DNA of 64,000 nucleotides, taken from contig JALIRH010000121.1 in the NCBI GenBank assembly GCA_023055505.1, positions 453,501-517,500 on the forward strand, given 5' to 3'. Made by a program: the position numbers and the translations under genes. This DNA is from Callipepla californica brunnescens (lineage: Eukaryota; Chordata; Aves; Galliformes; Odontophoridae). Every line of letters begins with the position of its first letter. The stretch's first letter is position 1. This document shows positions 41,017 to 49,545 of this stretch, one piece after another. Under the pieces are notes generated by a model. That model did no database searches and had not been told where the DNA came from. It worked only from the letters and a program-made list of their open reading frames with translations.

Positions 41017-41399
41017 ATTACGGATGGGTCTGGAAGATCACACAAATCAGTTATTTGATGGTGGGATAATCAACAGAAGCAATGGGATTCGGATATTGAA
41101 ATTGTTTCTGGTTCTCCACAAATAGTGGAACCAGCTGCTGTTGTCCGAGTTTTTTGGAAATGGTCCACACCTTTCAATCCTATTACCGACTCAGCTTCTG
41201 TTGCAGGAATTGTTCAGCGAGCAGAAGCATCCATATTACGCAATATTTCTCACTCTTCATTGTTTATTTTGTTCCAGGAACTTTTTTTTTTTAGACTCCC
41301 GCACTCATCCTTATTTTGTAATGCACATCCGCTCACACACATCTTTACCTGGTTTCACGGCAGAAGGGAATCTCAAGCTGATATGTCCGTGTTTTACCA
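41017..41399 (+). pseudogene. pol: Retroviral RNase H domain, inactivated
   Basis: RNase H removes the RNA strand during reverse transcription. The domain opens with ITDGSGRSHKS (from 41017), one frame away from the connection segment, and has a TGA at 41056-41058. The second acidic motif is seen in NPITDSASVAGIVQRAE. An 11-T run at about 41,282-41,292 coincides with a frame change; beyond it the HIRSHTSLPGF..EGN end of the domain is in another frame, and a further shift lies near 41,375. The homopolymer slip is probably one of the later lesions. Ordering TDGSG, TDSA, HIRSHT is typical of retroviral RNase H. Confidence 0.85.
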
Positions 41400-42249
41400 G
41401 ACCGAATAGCGCAAGCTAAACTTAGCCACTCCTTCTTTCATCAGAATGCTGGAGGTCTTAAACGACAGTCTGGGCTTACCTCCCAACAAGCATCAAACAT
41501 TACAGCGGTATGTCCCGACTGCCAGAGGCATTCTTTCCCATCAATAGCAGGGGGGGTTAACCCCAGAGATCTGCAGAGCCTCCAGCTATGGCAAATGGAT
41601 GTCACACATTACCCATGGTTTGGTAAGCTGAAATATACACATTCCTCGATTGATACTTTTTCCGGAGCTTTATTTTCCTCTTGTCATACAGGAGAAAAGG
41701 CACGAGATATTCGCAAGCGTTTGCTGCGTGCTTTTGCTACATTAGGTATCCCTTCCCAATTAAAAACAGATCATGGTCCTGCATATACCTCCGCTGCGAC
41801 AAAAGCCTTCCTGGATTCTTGGGGCATTATGCACATCACCGCGATCCCTCATTCCCCTCCAGGTCAATTGAGCGGTCACACCAATCTTTAAAGCGTCTAT
41901 TAGCACAACAGAAAGGGGGAATGGGAGCTTCCCCTCCTGAGGAGCGACTACATAAAGCTCTTTATGTTTTCACTTTTTGAATTCTTCTCTGCTAGATACC
42001 AGTCCCCCGATAGTCCGACATTTTAGTTCGAATATCACATTGGAAAGAAGAATCAAGGCTCCGGTGTTGATTCGCCACCCAGAAACAGGTATGATAATGG
42101 GGCCATATCCTCTTGTCACATGGGGGAGAGGTTATGCTTGTGTCTCCACAGGAAAAGGCCCCAGGTGGATTCCTGCGAAGAACGTGAAACCATACCGCGA
42201 GGAACAGACTTGGTCGACAACAGATGAAAACACAACCAAGGAAGGATGA
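41400..42249 (+). pseudogene. pol: Retroviral integrase, inactivated
   Basis: Integrase joins viral DNA to the host chromosome. The zinc-binding HHCC module is visible as HSFFH (from 41427) and CPDC (41511-41522). The core has its first Asp in QMDVTHYP (41598-41600) and its second in KTDHGPAY (41769-41771). The Glu expected 35 residues after the second Asp is found in IERSHQSLK (Glu codon 41870-41872), but in another frame: the interval is 7 nt too short, placing a 7-nt deletion just after HSPPGQ. The C-terminal domain (KAPVLIRHPETG, GYACVSTGKGPRWIPAK, KNVKPYRE) is in a third frame after a shift near 41,975 and ends at the TGA at 42247-42249. No single frame carries the whole enzyme. Confidence 0.9.
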
Positions 42250-43413
42250 GACCAGCTACTGTATGGACTTGACTTCTTGAAATTTCAGGACTCTCTACTG
42301 GTTTTATTACCCTCCCAAAAACGAATGTGTGGCTTACACTTGCTAATATTACTCATCAGGAAACACTTTGCTTAGCCACTGCAACTGCACAAAATCCCTT
42401 CTCTACCCGCTTGGTGGGCTTTCCCATAGACGAGTGGCCAATCCCTGGTCCCTCACGAGCAATCTTTACTGGCACAAATTCGGTAGATAATTGGGATGGA
42501 TGGGTTCCATATCTTCCGTCAGCCAAATTAGAGCCACAAGAAATAGATTTCTTAGGATCTATAAAAATGGACTTCTGCCTGAGATTCCATTCTACTGGAA
42601 AAAATAAAACCAAACTATGGGATGTCAGTCCCGTAGACACAGCCATCAATAACCAAACTCTGTGGTGTAATTACACCTCACCCAGCCTTTCAAAATCAGT
42701 AAATGCTCCTTTACAGTTACCAGATGGAGTTTTCCGTAGTTGCGCTGACCGGGCATGGCCTGCCATTCCTTCTTACATTAGAGGTGGGCCATGTAGTCTC
42801 GGGCGTTTAACCATCCTTACCCGAAATGAGACAACTGTCTTGCAATGGAGAAAGAAATATTCTCATCACCGTTTTAGGAGAATGACCCACACCTTCAGAT
42901 CAGATTGTGATGATAACATGAAGTTTTGGAACAGGGAGACCATAGGAGCCGTTTCCTTTTTCACACCGCAGGTTGCTGTTGCTAAAGCTTTGGCAACACT
43001 GAACAAACTGGGTTCTTGCTTAGCAAAACAAGGAAATGCCACTAGTTTAGCTTTAACAGGTCTTTTACTTGATGCGGACAGTGTCAGACATGCTGCGCCA
43101 CAAAATTGCGCTGCTACTGATTTCCTACTTCTGGCGCAAGGCCATGGCTGGGAGGATTTCGAAGGAATGTGCTGCATGAACCTGTCAGAACATTCCGTTT
43201 CAATTCAAGCAAGTATCAAGACCATACGGGATGGAGTGAAGAAACTGCAGGAACAGAGGGATTGGGACTGGTTGGACAAATGATTCTCGGGATGGGGGTC
43301 TCACCGGATGGCTCCACAGTATCTTAAAAATGATGTGCTACATTGCGATGATCGTTGTAACGCTTTTGCTGTTACTTCCTTGCATTTTACAATGTGCGCA
43401 AAAAGATGATTGA
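42246..43413 (+). pseudogene. env: Retroviral envelope (surface and transmembrane parts), broken twice
   Basis: The env ATG at 42246 overlaps the pol stop as ATGA. The frame has a TGA at 42270-42272, then is open from 42273 to the stop at 43281-43283. It holds five N-glycosylation sequons (NIT, NQT, NYT, NET, NAT), a basic stretch near 42,865-42,885 (HHRFRRM) where surface and transmembrane parts would be separated, a hydrophobic internal fusion-peptide-like segment (TPQVAVAKALATL) near 42,960-43,000 and the conserved ATDFLLLAQGHG region. The disulfide motif CX6CC reads W-X6-CC: TGG at 43149-43151 replaces the first Cys, while the CC pair is at 43170-43175. The membrane anchor (AMIVVTLLLLLPCIL) and the tail to 43413 are in a different frame, so the long open product ends before its anchor. 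Alpharetrovirus-like by layout; not functional as read. Confidence 0.9.
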
Positions 43414-43437
43414 CAATGCTACAAAGAAAATATTCAT

Positions 43438-43455
43438 AACAGAAAGGGGGAGAAG
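43438..43455 (+). other. Polypurine tract of the provirus
   Basis: A purine run (agaaagggggagaag) directly before the TG that opens the 3' LTR. In retroviruses this tract survives RNase H and primes plus-strand DNA synthesis. Its position just before the TG supports the LTR boundary chosen here. Confidence 0.85.
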
Positions 43456-43822
43456 TGGGTGATGGCAAAAGTGGGAGTCAGACGGAACTGTTAGCTAAGC
43501 AGGAATCAGGCCATAAACCTTGGACGTAGGCTGTGTAAAGATAAGCTGATAAGCTTGAGACAACCATGTCTAAGGAGTGAAAAGAAACAGAAGACAGTAA
43601 TGGATAGCAATAAGAAACTGTTTGTTTAGATGACTAGGAGTGTTTTATATTCTTGACCTGTTAACACTGAGGAGTGTAAATTCCCTCAATTAGATCCTTG
43701 TAGCTTCCCCCAGTTAGATCCTAACACACACTGCTTCTCTGTCTATCTAAGCTTTGAGTTGTTGCTTAATAAATGGAACATTAGCTAGCATCAAGCTGGG
43801 TTCCCGACCCTTCATTGTAACA
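43456..43822 (+). mobile_element. 3' LTR of the provirus, 367 bp
   Basis: Starts TGGGTGATGG after the polypurine tract and ends cattgtaaca, giving the usual TG...CA ends. A TATA-like tttatatt lies at about 43,646-43,653 and an AATAAA polyadenylation signal at 43768-43773. Immediately right of CA the GGGTC minisatellite begins. There is no partner 5' LTR in the window, so no LTR-to-LTR dating and no target-site duplication check is possible. As a + strand promoter it would point at the minisatellite and CpG island. Confidence 0.85.
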
Positions 43823-43956
43823 GTCTGTGGGTCTCTATGGGTCCTGCTATGGGTCCCAATATGGTTTGCTGTGGGTCACTGTGGGTCCTGCTATGGGTCG
43901 CTGTGGGTCTCTATATGCCCCAGGAGATCCCTAAGGGGCTGCAGTTCCCCTCCACG

Positions 43957-43978
43957 CCACCAGGGGAGGGGGCGCTCT
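43957..43978 (+). promoter_or_regulatory. CTCF-like motif 1 (core interrupted)
   Basis: ccaccaggggagggggcgct: the CTCF-type core with a few extra bases inside the G run compared with motif 3. Probably a weakened site. Confidence 0.35.
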
Positions 43979-44268
43979 CACGTGATGTCTCTGTGCCTTC
44001 CTATTGCTCTCTGAGGTTTTCTATGGGTCGCTGTGGGTCCCGGCATGGGTTGCTTTGGGTCAAGCTGTGGGTCACTGTGGGTCGCTGTGGGTCTCGCTAT
44101 GGGTCACTGTGGGTTGCTGTGGTTTGCTATGAGTCTCTATGGGTTGCTGTGGGTCGCTGTGGGTCACGCTATGGGTCCCAATAGGGTTCGCTGTGGGTCG
44201 GTGTGGGTCCTGCTATGGGTCTCTACGTGCCCCAGGAGATCCCTAAGGGGCTGCAGTTCCCCTTCACG

Positions 44269-44284
44269 CCACCAGAGGGAGCTC
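44269..44284 (+). promoter_or_regulatory. CTCF-like motif 2
   Basis: ccaccagagggagctc within the second copy of the repeated block. CCACCAGAGGGAG fits the degenerate vertebrate CTCF consensus. Sequence match only. Confidence 0.45.
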
Positions 44285-44515
44285 TCACATGATGTCGCTG
44301 TGTCTCTACGGCTTCCTATTGCTCTCTGTGTTTTCCTATTGGGCGCTATGTGTCGCTATGGGTCCCAATATGCTTCGCTGTGGGTTACTGTGGGTCACTG
44401 TGGATCGCTATGGGTTGCTATGGATCGCTTTGGTTTGCTGTGGGTCCTGCTATGGGTCTCTGTGGGTCTCTAAGGTTCCCAATGGATCCCTAAGGGGCTG
44501 CAGTTCCCCTCCACG

Positions 44516-44530
44516 CCACCAGGGGGCGCT
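44516..44530 (+). promoter_or_regulatory. CTCF-like motif 3 (full consensus)
   Basis: CCACCAGGGGGCGCT, an essentially perfect match to the vertebrate CTCF core. It lies in the third copy of the block, about 0.8 kb left of the CpG island. Binding is inferred from the motif alone. Confidence 0.6.
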
Positions 44531-44815
44531 CTCACGTAATGTCGCTGGGTCTCTAGGGCTCCTTATTGCTATCAGTGGTTTCCTATTGGGCGCTATGGGT
44601 CGCTGTGGGTCACTATGCGTCGCTATCGATCTCTGTGGGCTGCTACGTTTTGCTGCGGGTCTCTATGGGACGCTATGGGTCACTGTGGGTCTTGCTATGT
44701 GTATCCATGGGTCGCTATGGGTCGATGTGGATCGCTATAAGTCTCTACATGTTGCTAAGGGTTGCAATGGGTCGCTGTGGGTCATGCTGTGGGTGTCTGT
44801 GGGTCCAGCTATGGG

Positions 44816-45275
44816 TCATTGCTCTGCCCCACACATCTGCCCCAAACCCCACACCTGGACCCACAGATCTGCCCCACATCCCACAGCTCTGCCCCACGGC
44901 TCAACCCCAATCTGCACATACCTGCCCCACATCCCACAGCTCTGCCCCACATACCTACCTGCCCCACAGATCAGCCCCACATTCCACAGCTCTGCCCCAT
45001 GGATCAGCCTCACATCCCGCAGCTCAGCCCCGCATCTGAGCCCCACATCTGCTCATACCTGCACCACACCTCCGCCCCCCAACCGCCACAGCTCTGCCCC
45101 ACAGATCCACCCCACAGCTCAGCCCCGCATCCAACAGCCCTGCCCCAATCAGTGCACCTGGACCCACAACTCTGCCCCACAGCTCTGCCCCAAGCCTGGA
45201 CCCCACACCCACGACCCCAGCCCCAAATCCCTGCCCCATAACCCCATAACCTGACCCCGGCCCCATAACCGCCCC
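44816..45275. repeat. C-rich minisatellite (CCCCACAGCTCTG type)
   Basis: Imperfect repeats of blocks such as gccccacagctctg and ccccacatctgcc, the strand opposite in composition to the preceding G-rich minisatellite. The long Pro/Ser/His-rich and Gly/Cys-rich frames on both strands are products of the repeat. No gene supported. Confidence 0.8.
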
Positions 45276-45620
45276 TCCCGCCCTGCCACTGACCACGTGC
45301 TCTGCTTCCAGCTCCGCTTCCACCATGCGGCCGCTTCCGGCCCCACGGCACAGCTCGGCCAATCACAGCACAGATCGGCAGCGGAAAGGGCGGGGTGTGG
45401 GGTAGCGAGGCGGAACAGTGCCACTGGAACGAGGCACGATGACCGGAAATGACTGAAACTTCTGGGAGCGCGGATTTCCGGCAGCGAGCGGGACATTGTG
45501 GGTAAGGAGGCGGAAGCACGCCTGGAAGTGGGAAACCGGAAGCCAGTGGGAAGCGAGTGGGCATGGCCAACGTTAAGCCTCGCATTCGAGCCACGCCCCA
45601 ACGTGCAATGACCCGAAGTG
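45276..45620. promoter_or_regulatory. CpG-island promoter, possibly bidirectional
   Basis: A short non-repetitive stretch dense in CpG. It holds a CCAAT box (45359-45363), a GC box gggcgggg (45388-45395) and several ETS-type cores (ccggaaat near 45,443, ttccgg near 45,476, ccggaag near 45,536). On the + strand, gtgg/gtaagg at 45,498-45,507 would serve as a splice donor for a short 5' exon. On the - strand, an ATG complementary to 45324-45326 sits in a strong start context (gccgcatgg) and opens MVEAELEAEHV before running into repeat. Combination and spacing are typical of vertebrate housekeeping promoters. No gene body could be recognised on either side, so it looks orphaned by rearrangement, or its exons lie in sequence I cannot recognise. 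Confidence 0.6.
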
Positions 45621-45900
45621 ACCCCGATGTGACGCAAAATGACCCCAAATATCCCAGATTACTTCCAACACTTCTTGGAAGCGCTGCGCCCCAAAGGGCC
45701 CCAAAATGACCCCAAAGTGACCCCAAAACCCTATAACGACCCCATAAGGACCATATCAAATCCCCTATGGGGTCACTTCTTGGTGTCTCTGCAGGCCACG
45801 ACGCAGCACTGCACCCCAAAGTGCTCCAGAGTGACCCCAAAGTGACCGTAAATCGGCCCTAATGACCCCAAAAAACCTAAATCCTGGAACGGCCCCAAAA
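45621..45900. repeat. TGACCCCAAA-type minisatellite
   Basis: Degenerate short repeats such as tgaccccaaagtga and accccaaaa, resembling intronic simple repeats near avian microchromosomal genes. A short piece at about 45,773-45,806 (cttcttggtgtctctgcag onward) duplicates part of the exon-like segment at 45,917-45,950. Confidence 0.7.
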
Positions 45901-45904
45901 CGGC

Positions 45905-46035
45905 CACACGGGGTCGCTTCTTCTTGGTGTCCCTGCAGGCCACAACGTAGCGCTGTGCGACGTTGAGTGGCGATGAATATCCGTCAGCGTACAACGTGTC
46001 CTCAAACAGCACCGAGGAATCATCCTGCGGCTGTT
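45905..46035 (-). pseudogene. Exon-like fragment of an unrecognised gene
   Basis: On the - strand, non-repetitive coding-like sequence reads SSVLFEDTLYADGYSSPLN followed by VAQRYVVACRDTKKKRPR. It is balanced in composition, unlike the low-complexity frames around it, and follows an acceptor-like ...ctctataacag. Pieces are duplicated nearby: the left part at about 45,773-45,806 and the right part at 46,241-46,289 (ctcaaacagcaccgaggaat). I do not recognise the family. It could be one exon of a gene whose others were lost, or a pseudo-exon spread by local duplication. On the + strand the same place has a good acceptor (ttggtgtccctgcag), so strand is not certain. Confidence 0.4.
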
Positions 46036-46611
46036 ATAGAGCAATTATGGGGTCAGGGGGAATTTATGGGGTCGGGAGGAAAGCAATGGGGTCAGGGGGA
46101 ATTATGGGGTCAGGGGGAATTTAAAGGGTTGGGGGGGGAACAGGGGAACTAATAGGGTCAGAGGGGAAATTAATGGGGTCACGGGGGGAACAGGTGAATT
46201 ATGGGGACGGGGGGAAAGTAATGGGGTTGGGCTGATGTGACCTCAAACAGCACCGAGGAATCGTCCTGCGGCTGTTCTAGGGCAATTATAGGGTCGGGGG
46301 GAATAGGGGAAGTAACAGGGTCAGGAGGTGAAGTAATGGGGTCACAGGGGGGAATTGATGGGGTTGGGGGGGAAATTATAGGGTCATGGGGGGGAATTAT
46401 GGGGTCGGGGGAAAATTGTGGGGTCAGGGGGGAACTAATGGGATTTGGGGCTGACATTTGGGGGAAATAATCGGATTCTGGGGCTGATAATGGAGATTTT
46501 GGGGTGGAATTGCAGGATTTTGGCGCTGAGTTTTGGGGTCAGATATCGACATTATAGGGCTGGGTTATGGGGTCCATTCGTGCCCTTTTGGGGCCGGGTT
46601 CTGTGCTGTGG
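46036..46611. repeat. G-rich ATTATGGGGTCAGGGGG-type minisatellite
   Basis: Variants of aattatggggtcaggggg on the + strand, with a duplicated exon-like scrap at 46,241-46,289. It ends at a sharp join (ctgtgggtcctaaaac) into macrosatellite sequence, with the few bases ggtcctaaa shared by both sides. Long G runs could form G-quadruplexes. No gene seen. Confidence 0.8.
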
Positions 46612-48210
46612 GTCCTAAAACTAAAGAGAACCCTACCCCTTCCACTAAACCTTCATCTACATCCCTAACCCTTACCCTAAACCTAAATCTACACCAAAAC
46701 CTAACCCTAACCCTAACATGTCTTCTAACTGTAAAACTAATGCTTCACCTAACCCGAACTGAAACCCTAGGATTAAACCTTACCTAACACCTAGCTATAT
46801 TCCTAACCCTATCCTGAAACCTAACGTTAACCCTAACCCTAAAAACAACTTGGAACCAAACCCTAACCCTAACCTAACCCTTATCAGAACCCTAAATCTA
46901 ATCCTAACCGTTACCTTAATTTAACTCCAATTCTACCTGAAATCTAAATGGGACCTTAAAACCAACCCCAAATTTAAGCCCAACCCTAAGCCTAACACAA
47001 AGCATTAGATTACCACAGCCATCACCTAACTTCTAACCCTGACCCTAACACTAATACTAAACCAAAACAGATTCCAAATACTAACCCAATTCCTATTCTG
47101 AAACCCAAAACTATTCCAAAAACAAACCCAAGGCCTAACCTTTCTCTCACTCTAACAATCAAAGAAAACCTATTCCTAAACCTAATCCTAAATCTAGTCC
47201 TAATCCTAACCCTCACCCTTAATCTAACCCTGTCAACGGTTTACCGGGCTGGATCGGCCCGGTTCCGTGACGATTGCTGCGGGGACCCACGGACCCACGC
47301 CCCAGGAAAGGGCAAGGAAAAAGGGAAAAGGGAAAAGGGAGATGGGCCTAGAAACAAAACAGCGGCAACGATCTGAGGAGGAAAGCTAATTTACTAAATA
47401 AGATATTAGAAAACAAAATAACACAATATAATACAATGTAATTGGAATTGAGGCTAATGAATCAAACAAAATGAGCAAGAGAGAGTGTCCGATAAACCGA
47501 AGGCCTTACGCTAACGCTGAAGGCGATACGGCAGCGAGCACCCACTGCTGAGTCGATCCCAAAGGAAAGAGAGTGTCCCGTGACCGCTGAGGGTTTTTAT
47601 CTGTTCCCTCTGAGCGGAAAACACGTAAAAATACAAAGCATCGCAAAGTCCTCTGGGGAATGTAGTGCTTCTTCTCTTCTCAGACAGGTATACCTGGAAT
47701 TATCAATGATCTATGGAGCTGGAGTATTAGCTCTTCAACTCCTAATGCAATACATGATGTTATGATGTGGAATACCAGTACCAAAAAATCATAAAACCAT
47801 GACAAACCCCAACCCCCACCCAGAAGCTAACACTTAGCATTGTACAATACCTAAACGTACCCCTAATCCTTATCACTAAACCTAAAAGGAACCTGAAACA
47901 TAGTGCTAAATCTGACCCGAACCCTAACCCTAAACTTCATCCTATTCCCAAACCTCGCCCTATTCAGAACCCTATTCCTAACCCGAACACTAACCCTTAC
48001 TCTATTACTAACTTGAAGACTAACCCTAACAATGAACCAATTCCTAAACCTTTTCCTTCCTCCAAATTGATTCCTAACACTAACCCTAACCCTAATCAAA
48101 CCCGAACCCTATTCTTAACCCTAAATCTAACCGTATCCCAATCCCTAACTCTTACCATAACCCTAACCCTAAGTCTTACTCTATCACTAACCCTAACCCT
48201 ACATTAACCC
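46612..48210. repeat. Diverged partial macrosatellite copy, split by a solo LTR
   Basis: From ggtcctaaaactaaagag the sequence follows the array unit at the phase of position 35,646 in unit H. It carries the 18-bp insertion seen in units F-H and the aatttaactcc variant of units G and H. It is interrupted at 47,231-47,804 by an LTR, resumes at cccagaagctaacacttagc and fades into decayed telomere repeat by about 48,210. Compared with the array it has about 95 extra bases near 47,920-48,015 (between ctaaatctgaccc and gaagactaaccc) that are absent from every other unit. More substitutions than between array units make it an older or less homogenised relative. Confidence 0.88.
47231..47804 (-). mobile_element. 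Solo LTR, 574 bp, with 5-bp target duplication
   Basis: Begins tgtcaacggttt and ends aaaaccatgaca, imperfect inverted ends with TG...CA. It is flanked by the direct repeat aaccc (47226-47230 and 47805-47809), and removing it restores the array sequence aatctaaccccaaccccc. A 5-bp duplication is usual for class III (ERVL-like) and some other avian LTR elements. A TATA-like ataaaaa reads on the - strand (complement near 47,591-47,603), so the element probably points left, toward the array. No internal retroviral sequence remains, so the provirus was lost by LTR-LTR recombination. Open frames inside it are not genes. Confidence 0.88.
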
Positions 48211-49545
48211 TATCCTAACCCTAACCATAACCCTAACCTAAACCTAATCCCAATCCTAACCCTAACCCTACCCTAACCCCTAACACTAATCCCCTAAAAC
48301 TTATCACAACCCTAACCCTGAACCCTAACACTACCCTAACCCTGAACCTAACCCTAATCCTACCCTAACACCAACCCTCACCCTAACCCTAACCCTAACC
48401 CCTAACCCTAACACTAATCCCCTAACTCTAACCCCCTAACCCTAACCCTAACCTAACCCTTACCCCAACCCTAACCCCTAACCATACCCTAACCCTAACC
48501 CTAAACCCTAACACTACCCTAACCCTGAACCTAACCCTAATCCTACCCTAACACCAACCCTCACCCTAACCCTTACCCAAACCCTAAACGTACCCTAACC
48601 CTAACACTAACCCTACCCTAACTCTAACCCTACCCTAACCCTACCCTAACTCTTACCCTATCCCTAACCCTAACCCCTAACCCTAATACTGACCCTAACC
48701 CCTAACCCTAACCCTTACCGTAAATTCTAATCCAACCCTAACCCTTACCCTAACCCCTAACCCTACCCTAACCCTACACTAACCCTCAAATCTAACCCTA
48801 ATTCTACCCTAACCCTAACCCTACCCTTAACCCTGACCCTAACCATACCCTAACCCTTACCTAACCCTAACTCTACCCTAATCCTTAACCCTAAACCTAC
48901 CCTAACATTTACCCTAACCCCTAACCCTTACCCTAACCCCTACCTAACCATAACTCTAACATTAACCCTAACCCTACCCTAACACCTAACCCTACCCTAA
49001 CCCTGTGCTAACCCTAACCCTGACCCTGACCCTGACTCAAACCCTACCCTTAACCCTGACCCTGACCCTAACCCTACCCTAACCCTTACCTACCCCTAAG
49101 CCATAACCCTAACCCTAACACTAACCCTAACCCAACCCTAACCCTACCCTAACATTTACCCTAACCCCTAACCCTTACCTAACCATAACCCTAACACTAA
49201 CCCTAAACCTAACCTAACCCTACCCTAACCGTGACCCTAACCCCTATCCCCAACCCGTAAGCCCAAACCCTAACCCTGTCCCTAACCCCAACCCTACCCT
49301 AACCCTAACCCCAACACTACCCTAACCCTAACCCTGCCCCTAACCCTAACACTAACCCCTAACCCTACCCGAGCCCTAACCCCTAACCTTAACCCTAACC
49401 CCTAACCCATACCCTACCCTAACACTACCCTACCCTTACCATAAACCTACCCTAACTCTACCCTTACCCTAACCCTACCCTAACCCTAACTCTAACCCTA
49501 CCCTAACTCTAACCCTATCCATAACCCTAACCCTACCATAACCCT

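Larger units (their letters stand above)
39456..43822 (+). mobile_element. 5'-truncated class II (alpha/beta-like) endogenous retrovirus
   Basis: About 4.4 kb of provirus in the order protease end, RT, RNase H, integrase, env, polypurine tract, 3' LTR. The 5' LTR, gag and most of the protease gene are missing; the left edge is the join to TTAGGG-type repeat near 39,455. Pol resembles class II elements (LPQG, an xMDD box, a TDGSG RNase H start, an HHCC-DDE integrase). The transmembrane envelope part resembles alpharetroviruses, with an internal fusion peptide. Pol is broken by several stops and frameshifts, env by fewer. With no 5' LTR or left target duplication, insertion age cannot be read from LTR divergence. 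The right flank is the GGGTCGCTGT minisatellite, so the element probably inserted into ordinary chromosomal DNA before being joined to telomeric sequence. Confidence 0.92.
43823..44815. repeat. GGGTCGCTGT/GGGTCGCTAT minisatellite, period about 10 bp
   Basis: Nearly all of this ~1 kb is variants of a 10-mer (tatgggtcgc, tgtgggtcac, tgtgggtctc). Three related blocks of about 60-70 bp interrupt it near 43,915-43,990, 44,231-44,300 and 44,470-44,540, each containing agatccctaaggggctgcag or a close variant and a CTCF-like core. The whole block-plus-minisatellite module is therefore itself repeated at intervals of about 312 and 247 bp. The many open frames here (GSLWV, GSRYG and similar) are translations of the 10-mer. 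Confidence 0.9.

Noticed and set aside
43754..44473. GSLWV/GSRYG-rich open frames
   Set aside because: Direct translation of the GGGTCGCTGT 10-mer in several frames.
44816..45840. Long Pro/His/Ser-rich + strand and Gly/Cys-rich - strand frames (up to 276 aa)
   Set aside because: They run through the C-rich minisatellite and CpG island without domain-like sequence; both strands are open, as expected from stop-poor GC-rich repeats.
47580..47765. Small open frame (61 aa) in the 47.2-47.8 kb island
   Set aside because: Lies inside the 574-bp solo LTR, runs opposite to its likely direction and has no recognisable domain.
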